Part shown: piece by piece, positions 1-8,994 of the stretch
Layout of the letters: the number at the start of each line of letters is the position of its first letter
How positions within the stretch are numbered: the stretch's first letter is position 1
From: JBELHJ01 sp042091495
Lineage (GTDB): Bacteria; Bacteroidota; Bacteroidia; Flavobacteriales; Flavobacteriaceae
DNA: 42,674 nt
Direction of reading: 5' to 3'
NCBI GenBank assembly: GCA_042091495.1
Contig: JBELHJ010000016.1
Coordinates: forward strand, 1 to 42,674
The notes under the pieces: model-generated
The model's input: the letters and a program-made list of their open reading frames with translations, nothing else
Told to the model about the DNA's origin: nothing
Databases searched by the model: none
Translations under genes and position numbers: made by a program

Positions 1-329
1 TAATATTCCTCAAACCAGGAGATAGCGATAGTGCTGAATATCCTGTTACATTTTACATTGATGATTTAATGGGTCCTGAATTACAATCATTATCAACTGC
101 TAATTTGAAAAATGAAAAATTTGAAGTGTATCCTAATCCAACATCAGAATTTATTCATGTTAACGGCATTGATAAAAATAAAGACGCCGTTATTTATGAT
201 GTCAATGCTCGTAAAATGGGAACTTATAAACTATCACCAGCTAACAACCGTTTATCTGTAAACCACTTAAACAAAGGACTATATTTCATAGAAATAGACA
301 ATACGGTCATTAAGTTTATTAAACACTAA
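1..329 (+). CDS. C-terminal fragment of a T9SS-exported protein
   Basis: The gene enters from the left edge, read in frame from base 3. What remains is about 22 residues ending in a pattern like a jelly-roll carbohydrate-binding domain (PVTFYIDDL), then an approximately 80-residue Por secretion tail with the usual VYPNP motif and an ending in KFIKH. The tail marks the protein for type IX secretion and surface attachment or release. The jelly-roll ending resembles the domain in front of the GH16 catalytic module at 18.7-20.5 kb (NPVYFFDDI), so this may be another glucan-binding protein or glycanase. The catalytic part, if any, lies outside the window. An internal ATG at 69 is not a plausible start because the frame is open upstream. 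It lies 76 bp before susC on the same strand and may belong to the same transcription unit. Confidence 0.8.
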   Translation, partial: IFLKPGDSDSAEYPVTFYIDDLMGPELQSLSTANLKNEKFEVYPNPTSEFIHVNGIDKNKDAVIYDVNARKMGTYKLSPANNRLSVNHLNKGLYFIEIDNTVIKFIKH

Positions 330-346
330 CTAATTAGCTAACAAAC

Positions 347-363
347 TTACACATGATGTGTAA
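347..363. promoter_or_regulatory. 17-bp perfect inverted repeat upstream of susC
   Basis: The arms TTACACA and TGTGTAA flank TGA. It lies 17 bp after the previous gene's stop codon and 43 bp before the susC start. There is no T-run after it, so it is a poor intrinsic terminator. It may be an operator or an mRNA hairpin. No Bacteroidota -7 element (TAnnTTTG) was found in this gap. Confidence 0.35.
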
Positions 364-373
364 TTAAACTCTC

Positions 374-390
374 ACTGTGGTTAACACAGT
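374..390. promoter_or_regulatory. Second 17-bp inverted repeat just before susC
   Basis: The arms ACTGTG and CACAGT flank GTTAA. The repeat ends 15 bp before the susC ATG, so in RNA it would form a small hairpin close to the translation start. It could be an operator half-site pair or a translational control element. Only the symmetry is seen; function is inferred. Confidence 0.3.
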
Positions 391-405
391 CGTGAAATAC
401 TTTTT

Positions 406-3400
406 ATGAAAATTAAAACTAATAAATATATACTACTATTATTGTTTATAGTAGGCTTGAGTGGGTATTCCCAAAAAGTCTTAATAAGTGGTAAAGTAGT
501 TGACGAACAAGGTGTACCGCTGCCAGGAGTTACCGTTTTGGAAAAAGCTACTGCCAATGGAACTTCTACAGATTTTGATGGTAAGTACGTTATTGACATT
601 GACATTAACAAAATACTTGTATTTTCTTATGTAGGTTTCAATAGCCAAGAAATTATTGTATCTGACGAGAGCACTATCAATGTTATTTTAAAAGAAAATT
701 TAGAGGCTCTTGATGAAGTTCAAGTTGTGGCGTTTTCTAAACAAAAGAAAAGCAGTGTAATTGGGTCTGTAACTACCGTAAAAGCTTCAGAATTAAAACA
801 ACCGTCAACCAACCTTACCAATTCATTTGCAGGAAGAATTGCAGGAATGATTTCCTACCAACGCTCTGGAGAACCTGGTCAGGATAATGCAGAATTCTTT
901 ATCCGTGGGGTGACCACTTTTGGTTATAAAAATAACCCATTAATATTGATAGATGGTCTTCAAGTAGAGCCCTCTGATCTAGCAAGAATAGAGCCAGATA
1001 ATATCGCAAGTTTTTCAATTATGAAAGATGCTACTGCCACTTCTTTATATGGTGCAAGAGGTGCTAATGGTGTGATTTTAGTGACTACCAAAGAGGGTAA
1101 AAAAGGTAAAGCAAGGGTCTCATTCCGTTATGAAAATTCTTTTTCTGCACCCTCACAAACCAATGAATTTGTAGAAGCTGTAGAATATATGGAACTTTTT
1201 AATAAAGCCCAGCGCTCAAGAGACCAATCAGCAATATTATTATACTCTAAAGATAAAATTGAAGGTACTAGAGCTGGCATTGATAATAATATTTTCCCAA
1301 ATGTGGATTGGTTTGATCAATTATTCAAACCATACACTTTAAATAGGAATGCCAATTTAAATATTAATGGCGGTGGTGAAGTAGCACAGTATTATTTATC
1401 CGTATCTCACAATAATGAAACGGGACTTTTAAAGGTCGATCCTTTGAATAACTTTAATAACAATATAGACATAAACCGTTCTAACTTAAGAGCCAATATT
1501 AATATTGATATTACTAAAACCTCTGAGATTGCTGTAAAATTTAATTCTCTGTTTCAACGCTATAATGGGCCAACGGTTAGTGCTAACGATATTTTTGGCA
1601 TGGTTATGCAGTCTAATCCTGCAAACTTTCCTGCAGTTTACGATCCTGATGAAAACACACAGTTTTACAAGCATACGCTTTTTGGAAATAAAGGGAATGC
1701 AAGTTTCCCAAACCCATATGCAGAAATGGTAAGAGGATACAAAGACCGTTTTTCTCACACCACTTTATCACAAGTAGAACTTAGACAAAAACTTGATTTC
1801 ATCACAGAAGGACTTAAATTTAGAGGAATGGCCTCTGTGAGAACCTATACTGAGAATGAAAACAACAGAAGTTTTGTACCCTTTTACTATGGAATGGGAG
1901 AAGTAAATACGGATCAAGGTGTCGACTACTCTTTGTATCAAATTCAAGAGGGAACTGAGTATTTAGGAGACCCTGTAGTAAGTACTTATGGAAACAGTAA
2001 CTTTTACTACGAATTAGTTACAGAATACAATAAACTTTTTAATGAAAAGCATCAAGTAGGTGGGTTGGTTGTATTCAATTTTAGTGAAGCACTCAATACT
2101 ATTGGTGGACAAGGAGCTTTTGCGACACTCCCCTCAAGAAATATGGGTCTATCAGGGCGTTTTTCTTACAGTTTTGATGATCGGTATTTTGGTGAGTTTA
2201 ACTTTGGCTATAATGGTTCTGAAAAATTTTCTGAAGAAAATCGCTTTGGATTTTTTCCATCTATCGGATTTGGCTGGATTACTTCTAACGAAAAATGGTT
2301 CGAAGAAGCTCTCCCAAGTGTGAATCTATTTAAACTAAGGTATACCTACGGGCTTGTTGGTAATGACGCCATTTCGGCACCAAGTGATCGCTTCTTTTAT
2401 TTATCTGATGTAAATCTCAATAATGGAGGGACAGGTTATACTTGGGGAATTAACGCTAACAATTACTACAACGGTTATTTTATTAACCGTTACGGGAATC
2501 CTGAAGTCACCTGGGAAGTTGCCAAAAAAGCTAATTACGGTATCGAATTGGGATTATTTAATTCCATCATGATACAAGCCGATTATTTTGTTGAAAATCG
2601 GGAGCAAATATACATGCAGCGACAATATATCCCTGAGAGTATGGGTTTAACGACTTCTATTACAAGTAATATTGGAAAAGTGAGATCTAGTGGTTTTGAT
2701 ATTTCTTTAGATTATAATCAGTCCTTTAATAATGGTTGGTATTTGTCAGCTAGAGGAAATTTCACCTATGCCAAAAACGAAATTAAAGTCAATGGTGAAC
2801 CTGAATATCAAAATGAAAACCTTAGTAGAATAGGTCATCCTATAAACCAGCAATGGGGATATATTGCGGAACGTTTATTTATAGACGATGAGGATATTGA
2901 AAATTCTCCTGATCAATTTAATGGAAAGCTATCTAACGCCTATCTTCCTGGAGACATTAAGTATAAAGATATTAATGGAGACAATGCCATTAACGAATTA
3001 GATCAAGTCCCCATTGGTAAGCCTTATGTCCCTGAAATTGTATATGGTTTTGGATTTTCAGCAGGATATAAAAATATAGATTTATCCATGTTCATGCAAG
3101 GGGTTGCCAGAACTTCATTTTCTATTCAACCTGAAAACATCTCACCTTTTGTTGGTGAAAGAAACGCTTTAAAAATTATTACTGATAACTATTGGAGTGA
3201 AGATAACCCTGATCCTTATGCCTTTTGGCCAAGATTATCTACTTACGGCATTAATAACAACGAACAGCCTTCTACATGGTGGTTGAGAGATGGTGATTTT
3301 TTAAGACTTAAAAGTGTTGAGCTGGGTTACACCATTCCTGGCAAAATAGGATCGTTTTTCGATAATGTTAATGCGAGAGTTTACTTTACAGGATTGAATT

Positions 3401-3507
3401 TATTAAACTTTTCAAAGTTTGATTTATGGGATCCTGAAATGGCTGGAAACGGTTTAGGATATCCGCCACAAAGAGTATATAATTTAGGTATTCAATTAAA
3501 ATTTTAA
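406..3507 (+). CDS. susC: SusC/RagA-family TonB-linked outer-membrane transporter
   Basis: This is the outer-membrane channel that imports bound oligosaccharides using TonB energy. After a signal peptide (residues 1-22, ending GYSQ) comes a carboxypeptidase-D-regulatory-like domain (about 24-100, with the pattern GVPLPGVTV). A TonB-box-like stretch (LDEVQVVAF, near 105) is followed by the plug domain with FFIRGVTTFG and LILIDGLQ (about 115-230), then a long beta-barrel ending in IQLKF. The 1033-residue length and domain order are normal for SusC. The SusD gene starts 5 bp after the stop, forming the classical pair, followed by a surface lipoprotein, GH3 and GH5. The substrate is inferred from the neighbours as beta-glucan oligosaccharides; the sequence itself does not show specificity. 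Confidence 0.96.
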   Translation: MKIKTNKYILLLLFIVGLSGYSQKVLISGKVVDEQGVPLPGVTVLEKATANGTSTDFDGKYVIDIDINKILVFSYVGFNSQEIIVSDESTINVILKENLEALDEVQVVAFSKQKKSSVIGSVTTVKASELKQPSTNLTNSFAGRIAGMISYQRSGEPGQDNAEFFIRGVTTFGYKNNPLILIDGLQVEPSDLARIEPDNIASFSIMKDATATSLYGARGANGVILVTTKEGKKGKARVSFRYENSFSAPSQTNEFVEAVEYMELFNKAQRSRDQSAILLYSKDKIEGTRAGIDNNIFPNVDWFDQLFKPYTLNRNANLNINGGGEVAQYYLSVSHNNETGLLKVDPLNNFNNNIDINRSNLRANINIDITKTSEIAVKFNSLFQRYNGPTVSANDIFGMVMQSNPANFPAVYDPDENTQFYKHTLFGNKGNASFPNPYAEMVRGYKDRFSHTTLSQVELRQKLDFITEGLKFRGMASVRTYTENENNRSFVPFYYGMGEVNTDQGVDYSLYQIQEGTEYLGDPVVSTYGNSNFYYELVTEYNKLFNEKHQVGGLVVFNFSEALNTIGGQGAFATLPSRNMGLSGRFSYSFDDRYFGEFNFGYNGSEKFSEENRFGFFPSIGFGWITSNEKWFEEALPSVNLFKLRYTYGLVGNDAISAPSDRFFYLSDVNLNNGGTGYTWGINANNYYNGYFINRYGNPEVTWEVAKKANYGIELGLFNSIMIQADYFVENREQIYMQRQYIPESMGLTTSITSNIGKVRSSGFDISLDYNQSFNNGWYLSARGNFTYAKNEIKVNGEPEYQNENLSRIGHPINQQWGYIAERLFIDDEDIENSPDQFNGKLSNAYLPGDIKYKDINGDNAINELDQVPIGKPYVPEIVYGFGFSAGYKNIDLSMFMQGVARTSFSIQPENISPFVGERNALKIITDNYWSEDNPDPYAFWPRLSTYGINNNEQPSTWWLRDGDFLRLKSVELGYTIPGKIGSFFDNVNARVYFTGLNLLNFSKFDLWDPEMAGNGLGYPPQRVYNLGIQLKF

Positions 3508-3512
3508 TCAGA

Positions 3513-5435
3513 ATGGTACTACAAAAATTTAAATACAGGTTACTTTTTAAATTAATTGCACTTCTGTTAATTTTCAGTTGTGATGATTACTTAGACATTG
3601 TTCCCGATAAAACTCAAGAGTTAAGTCTTTTATTTGAAAGGGAAGAAACAGCTTATGGTGCGTTGGCAGATTGCTACAGCTACTTACCACAAAACGATGG
3701 TATTTACTCTACCTATGTCCTCGCTTCAGATGAAATTACGGTTCCTGTTCCTCAAGAAACAGATGCTATCAGAATCATGAAAGGGCAACAAAATTCATCC
3801 ACACCAATGATGAGTTACTGGTCTGGCTATGGCGCCGCTGGTAAAGGTCAAGGTTCGCTTTGGCAAGCCATAAGAAGTTGCAATACACTTATAGAAAACA
3901 TGGATCTAGTTGTTGATATGACTCAAGATGAAAAAGATGCATGGAAAGCTGAAGCCGAACTACTTAAAGCATACTACCACTTTTTATTGGTAAATTTTTA
4001 TGGACCCATTCCTATTACAGACAAAAATATTCCAATTTCTGCAGATGATAATGCGGTTAGAGTAAGTCGAAATACCATAGATGAATGTTTTACCTACATT
4101 ATTGAAACTATAGATAAAGCTATTTTAAAACTTCCTACTCGAGTAACAAGTAACAATGATTTAGGCCGTGTAGATCAAGTTATAGCCAAAGCATTAAAAT
4201 CTCGTGTTTTATTATTTAGTGCCAGTCCATTTTTTAACGGTAATTCTGAATTTTATGCCGACTTTATAAATGATGCTGGGATACATTACTTTAATCAAAG
4301 TTATGACGAAAATAAATGGATTCTTGCTGCTGAAGCTACTAGAGAAGCCATAGACTTTGCAATAGCTAATGGTTCACAAATTTACTATTACAATGAAACC
4401 CCTCCTGCGTTTGAAACCAATTTTAGCAATCCTGGTATTCAATCGCAATACAACTATAGATATGCCACAACAGATTTATGGACTAATGAATTAATATGGG
4501 GAAACTCAAAACCTGTTGGCGGAAGTGAATGGTGGCGTATGCAAGCCGGTGTAATGATCAAAAGCCCTACGGTTTCATCGAATGAAGCCGCATGGCAATG
4601 GATTGCACCCTCTATAAATTTTGTGGAAGAATATTACACCAAGAACGGATTACCTATCGATGAAGATCTCACTTTTGATTATGAAAACAGATACGATTTA
4701 ACTACCATATTTTTTAATAATGCAGATTATGCGCAGCCTTTTCAAAAAACGGCTAAATTAAACTTAGACCGCTCACCCAGATTTTATGCCTCTATAGCCT
4801 TTGATCGAGGTTATGGAAGAACATGGGGCGAATTATGGGAATTACAAATGCGTTCTGGTGAAGATCACGGAAGACAAGCTAACACCAATGACTATTTAAC
4901 TTCTGGTTATGCGTTGTTAAAATTAGCACATCAAGATTCTGAAGGAGATGCCTACAATAAAGTCATTAATTACCCTTGGCCCATAATTAAACTATCAGAA
5001 TTGTACTTAAATTTTGCTGAAGCGTCTAACGAGGCTTATGGCCCATCTCAAGAAATATATGACGCCCTTAATGTTATTCGAGTACGTTCTGGCATTCCTA
5101 ATGTGGAAGATGCTTGGAGTGATGCCTCCAAAGCGACGACGCCAAATAAACACACTAATAAAGAAGGATTAAGGTCTATTATTAAAAGAGAAAGAGCATT
5201 AGAATTAGCTTTTGAAGGACACCGCTATAATGACATTAGACGATGGAAAGAAGCTGACGAAAAATTTAACACCAATATCCTAGGATGGTCTGTTAATAAT
5301 GTAAAGGATGATGACTACTACACCCTAGAAACGGTCTCTGAAAGAATATTTGTAACACCTCGTGATTACTTACATCCTATTAGTTTTCAAGAGCGCTCAA
5401 TTAATCCAAACATTACTCAAAATCCTTACTGGTAA
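3513..5435 (+). CDS. susD: SusD/RagB-family glycan-binding lipoprotein
   Basis: This surface lipoprotein forms the lid of the SusC channel and captures glycans. A lipoprotein signal peptide ends in LLIFSC, with Cys23 as the lipidated residue followed by DDYLD, the usual SusD beginning. The TPR-rich fold covers the rest. The family's C-terminal signature is clear: KRERALELAFEGHRYNDIRRW around residues 552-572, then PHPI-like and N-P-x-x-x-Q-NPYW at the end. The length of 640 residues is at the upper end for the family. It is 5 bp downstream of susC and 11 bp upstream of the DUF5000-type lipoprotein, so the three are surely co-transcribed. Ligand specificity cannot be read from sequence alone. 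Confidence 0.95.
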   Translation: MVLQKFKYRLLFKLIALLLIFSCDDYLDIVPDKTQELSLLFEREETAYGALADCYSYLPQNDGIYSTYVLASDEITVPVPQETDAIRIMKGQQNSSTPMMSYWSGYGAAGKGQGSLWQAIRSCNTLIENMDLVVDMTQDEKDAWKAEAELLKAYYHFLLVNFYGPIPITDKNIPISADDNAVRVSRNTIDECFTYIIETIDKAILKLPTRVTSNNDLGRVDQVIAKALKSRVLLFSASPFFNGNSEFYADFINDAGIHYFNQSYDENKWILAAEATREAIDFAIANGSQIYYYNETPPAFETNFSNPGIQSQYNYRYATTDLWTNELIWGNSKPVGGSEWWRMQAGVMIKSPTVSSNEAAWQWIAPSINFVEEYYTKNGLPIDEDLTFDYENRYDLTTIFFNNADYAQPFQKTAKLNLDRSPRFYASIAFDRGYGRTWGELWELQMRSGEDHGRQANTNDYLTSGYALLKLAHQDSEGDAYNKVINYPWPIIKLSELYLNFAEASNEAYGPSQEIYDALNVIRVRSGIPNVEDAWSDASKATTPNKHTNKEGLRSIIKRERALELAFEGHRYNDIRRWKEADEKFNTNILGWSVNNVKDDDYYTLETVSERIFVTPRDYLHPISFQERSINPNITQNPYW

Positions 5436-5446
5436 AATTTAAGATT

Positions 5447-6664
5447 ATGAAATTAAAAACTACATATAAATTTGTGCTTTTAGTGATTTTGACAGCACTA
5501 GGATTTAATTGCTCTAATGATGATGATTCGGGAGATACAACCCCTCCAGGAATAATTTCTGTAACGGAAATCACACCCACTAATGGTGGTGGTATTATTA
5601 CCTATGACCTCCCTAACGATGACGATATTTCATACGTAAAAGCGGTTTACACAAACTCATTAGGTAATGAAGTTAGTAAGGTTTCAAGTAAGTATAACAA
5701 CACTATAGAAATTTTTGGTCTAAATCAAACCACTCCTGTAGATGTATTGCTTTCCGTTTTTGACGAATCTAATAATGAATCATCAAAAGTCCCTATTTCA
5801 TTTACACCTCTTGAATCATTTATTTTTCTAGTTCAAGAAAGCATTTCTGTTAACGCAGATTTTGGAGGTGTTAATATTAATTGGGAGAATATAGAAGAAA
5901 AAACCGTTTTTGTTTACGTTCATATTAACGATGGTAATTCTGAGGAGGTTAGAATTTTATCTTCAAAAAAAATGAATGAGAATATTTTTGTAGGAGGCCT
6001 CGATGCAATTCCTTATGAAATATCAACAAAAGTTGAAGATTTTAATGGCAACATCACAAGTATAGAATCCAAAGGTAATTACACCCCAATTTTTGAAGAA
6101 GTTATAGCTAAAGATAGCTGGTCCTTGATTGCTAACCTCTCCATAAACGGTAATGCCTATGAAGGAGAAACCGTAAATTTTTGGGATAATGTAATAGACA
6201 CCGTTGAAACCGATGCTGATAACAGCTACTTTATTATAAATCGAGACGATAACGGCGGGGCATTAAACTTTCCAATGGATATTGTTATTGACCTTAACAA
6301 AAATGTACAAGTTAGACGATTTAAAGTATGGCAAAGGGCGTTTTGGTATCAAGGTCCAACACCTGTACAACCCTATTATTACCAGAGTGAAAACTTAAAA
6401 ACGTTTGATTTATACTCGAGTAATGATAAAAACACTTGGAACTTATTAGGCCAGTTTGATATTGGATTTGGCGATAGTAATGGTGATGGAACAGGAAGTA
6501 TACTTTCAGAGAAAATAGATGAAGCTACTAATGGTCACGATTTTATACTTGATGCGGTCTCTGAACCATTTAGATACCTAAAATTTAGTATTACTTCCAA
6601 CTACGGAAGCACCAGATTCTGTCATGGATCTGAAATAACCCTTTACGGTATTGATAACTTATAA
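5447..6664 (+). CDS. DUF5000/DUF4959-type surface glycan-binding lipoprotein
   Basis: This is a 405-residue lipoprotein in the SusE/F position of the operon. The signal peptide ends LGFNC, and the lipidated Cys is followed by SNDDDSGD, an acidic stretch of the kind that exports lipoproteins to the cell surface in Flavobacteria. The layout is two beta-sandwich segments (about 35-125 and 125-215, like DUF4959 and DUF5126) and a C-terminal galactose-binding-like (F5/8 type C, DUF5000-like) domain from about 220 to 405. That domain carries MDIVIDLNK, VRRFKVWQR, TFDLYSSNDKNTW and a final EITLYGI. The family is known from many Bacteroidota polysaccharide loci as a non-catalytic binding partner of SusC/SusD. 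The domain names are recognised by pattern and were not searched. Confidence 0.82.
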   Translation: MKLKTTYKFVLLVILTALGFNCSNDDDSGDTTPPGIISVTEITPTNGGGIITYDLPNDDDISYVKAVYTNSLGNEVSKVSSKYNNTIEIFGLNQTTPVDVLLSVFDESNNESSKVPISFTPLESFIFLVQESISVNADFGGVNINWENIEEKTVFVYVHINDGNSEEVRILSSKKMNENIFVGGLDAIPYEISTKVEDFNGNITSIESKGNYTPIFEEVIAKDSWSLIANLSINGNAYEGETVNFWDNVIDTVETDADNSYFIINRDDNGGALNFPMDIVIDLNKNVQVRRFKVWQRAFWYQGPTPVQPYYYQSENLKTFDLYSSNDKNTWNLLGQFDIGFGDSNGDGTGSILSEKIDEATNGHDFILDAVSEPFRYLKFSITSNYGSTRFCHGSEITLYGIDNL

Positions 6665-6672
6665 AAAAGACT

Positions 6673-8994
6673 ATGAAACAGTTAATTATACTTGCATTCT
6701 CATCGATTCTATATATATCTGGCATTAACTTTTTTGATAATGACCCAAAAGCATCAGCTATAAATGAATCCTATGAAAAAGCAGATCGTCTTTTAAATAA
6801 AATGTCATTACGAGAAAAAATTGGTCAAATGACTCAAATTACGGTTGATGTCATTGGCAAGGGCGATAATGTACACTCTAGTTACGAGCCTTTTGAAATT
6901 GATAATAAGATATTAAATAAAGCGATTTCAAAATATAAAATTGGCTCTATTCTTAATACAAGTAACAATACCCCTTTTTCAACAGAAAAATGGTATAATG
7001 TTATAAAAACCATTCAAGATAAAGCCATCAATGAAATGGGAATTCCTATTCTTTACGGTATTGATGCTATTCATGGGACAACTTATACTAAAGATGCCAC
7101 CTTATACCCGCAACAAATTGGTCTTGCTGCAACATTTAACACAGAAATGGCTGTTAAATTAGGAAATCTTTCTGCCTATGAAACAAGGGCTAGTAGTATA
7201 CGTTGGACATTTTCCCCAGTATTAGATCTTGGATTAGATCCTAGGTGGCCTAGACATTGGGAGACTTTTGGAGAGGATACCTATTTAGCCAAAGAAATGG
7301 GCAAGGCCGTTGTTGAAGGTTATCAGGGCAATAATCCTACAATAGGAAAGTATCACGTAGCGGCCTGTTTAAAACATTTTTTGGGTTATTCTGTACCTAA
7401 ATCAGGGAAAGACCGCACACCAGCTATAATATCAAAACGTGACCTTCACCAATACCATCTTCCTGTTTTCAAAGAAGCTATTGAAAAAGGTGCAGAATCG
7501 ATTATGGTTAATTCCGGGCTTATAAATGGTATCCCAGTTCATGCCAATAAAAATATTCTCACTCACCTACTGAAAGAAGATTTAAATTTTAAAGGTCTTG
7601 TAGTCACAGATTGGGCTGATATTGATAATCTTCATTACAGAGATAAAGTGGCTTCCTCTGAAAAAGAAGCTGTAAAATTGGCGGTTAATGCAGGTATAGA
7701 TATGGCTATGATCCCATACAACTTTAAATTTTGTGATTATCTGTATGAACTTGTTCAAGAAGGTGAAGTGAATGAAAGTAGAATTGATGATGCGGTAAGA
7801 CGAATTTTAGCTCTAAAATTCAGACTGGGATTATTTGATTCGTCTTACGACCATTATGAAGAATATCCTGAATTTGGTTCAAAAACATTTCAAAATTTAG
7901 CACTAGAAGCGGCATTAGAATCTATAACGCTTTTAAAAAATGATAATACTTTACCATTATCAAAAAACAATAAAGTTTTAATAACTGGACCTAATGCAAA
8001 TAGCATAAGAACCTTAAACGGAGGATGGTCTTATTCATGGCAAGGAGAAAAAGCAGATAAATATGGAGAAAAACAGAATACCATTTTAGAAGCTATTAAG
8101 AATCACATTGGATCTGACCAAGTCATCTATGAACCAGGAGTAAAATATAGTGAATGGGGCAACTATAATAACGATGAAATTGTTAGTATAGAAAATGCCG
8201 TTGAAAAATCTAAAGAAGTAGATTACATCATTGCGTGTGTTGGAGAAAACTCATACACTGAAAAACCTGGTGATATTAATAATTTGGATCTGTCTAATAA
8301 TCAAGAGAAGCTTCTAGATGCACTATTAAAAACTAACAAACCAGTTATTTTAATATTAAATGAAGGAAGACCCAGAATCATAAGTTCATATGTTGAACGA
8401 TCCAAAGGCATTGTTCAAACCTATTTACCTGGAAATAAAGGAGGAGATGCGCTTGCACTGATTCTTTTTGGAGACAGAAACCCCAGTGGAAAATTACCTT
8501 ATACTTATCCTATGCACACCAGTAGTTTTATAAATTATAATCATAAACCTTCTGAGTCGGCGAGTAGACTGCTTGGCGATTATAATTACGAGTCTGGTAA
8601 CGATATTTTATTCCCCTTTGGTCATGGATTAAGCTACACCACTTATGATTATTCTAATTTACAGCTAAACAAAACCCAAATTGGATCTGATGAAAATTTA
8701 TTGATAAGTGTTGATGTTACTAATAGCGGAAATAGAGCCGGCCAAGAGTCGGTTTTATTATTTACTAAAGACCTATTTGCAAGTATTTCTCCTGACTCAA
8801 AACGATTGACTCGATTTAAAAAAATTCATCTTCAAGTTGGTGAAACCAAAAAACTAGAGTTTGAAATTTCTTCCAAAGACTTGGCTTTTATTAATCAAAA
8901 AGATGAGTGGATTACTGAAGAGGGAAACTTTGAAATTCAAATTCATAACTTAACCAAACAATTTAACGTTACTGAAACCTCAACTTATGAGTAA
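6673..8994 (+). CDS. bglX: GH3 beta-glucosidase
   Basis: This 773-residue glycoside hydrolase family 3 enzyme probably removes terminal beta-linked glucose from oligosaccharides. It has a short hydrophobic N-terminus (1-20) that may be a signal peptide, then a TIM-barrel domain with GIDAIHG, FSPVLDLGLDPRW and CLKHFLGYS. The nucleophile motif VVTDWADID has Asp near residue 313. The alpha/beta sandwich domain (about 410-620) contains the NEGRPRII and LPGNKGGDALA segments. The C-terminal fibronectin-III-like domain (about 680-765) has GQESVLLFTKD. The layout matches periplasmic BglX-type enzymes. It starts 8 bp after the lipoprotein gene, and its last codons overlap the GH5 start by 8 bp, so translation is probably coupled. 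Whether it prefers beta-1,3, -1,4 or -1,6 linkages is not visible. Confidence 0.93.
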   Translation: MKQLIILAFSSILYISGINFFDNDPKASAINESYEKADRLLNKMSLREKIGQMTQITVDVIGKGDNVHSSYEPFEIDNKILNKAISKYKIGSILNTSNNTPFSTEKWYNVIKTIQDKAINEMGIPILYGIDAIHGTTYTKDATLYPQQIGLAATFNTEMAVKLGNLSAYETRASSIRWTFSPVLDLGLDPRWPRHWETFGEDTYLAKEMGKAVVEGYQGNNPTIGKYHVAACLKHFLGYSVPKSGKDRTPAIISKRDLHQYHLPVFKEAIEKGAESIMVNSGLINGIPVHANKNILTHLLKEDLNFKGLVVTDWADIDNLHYRDKVASSEKEAVKLAVNAGIDMAMIPYNFKFCDYLYELVQEGEVNESRIDDAVRRILALKFRLGLFDSSYDHYEEYPEFGSKTFQNLALEAALESITLLKNDNTLPLSKNNKVLITGPNANSIRTLNGGWSYSWQGEKADKYGEKQNTILEAIKNHIGSDQVIYEPGVKYSEWGNYNNDEIVSIENAVEKSKEVDYIIACVGENSYTEKPGDINNLDLSNNQEKLLDALLKTNKPVILILNEGRPRIISSYVERSKGIVQTYLPGNKGGDALALILFGDRNPSGKLPYTYPMHTSSFINYNHKPSESASRLLGDYNYESGNDILFPFGHGLSYTTYDYSNLQLNKTQIGSDENLLISVDVTNSGNRAGQESVLLFTKDLFASISPDSKRLTRFKKIHLQVGETKKLEFEISSKDLAFINQKDEWITEEGNFEIQIHNLTKQFNVTETSTYE

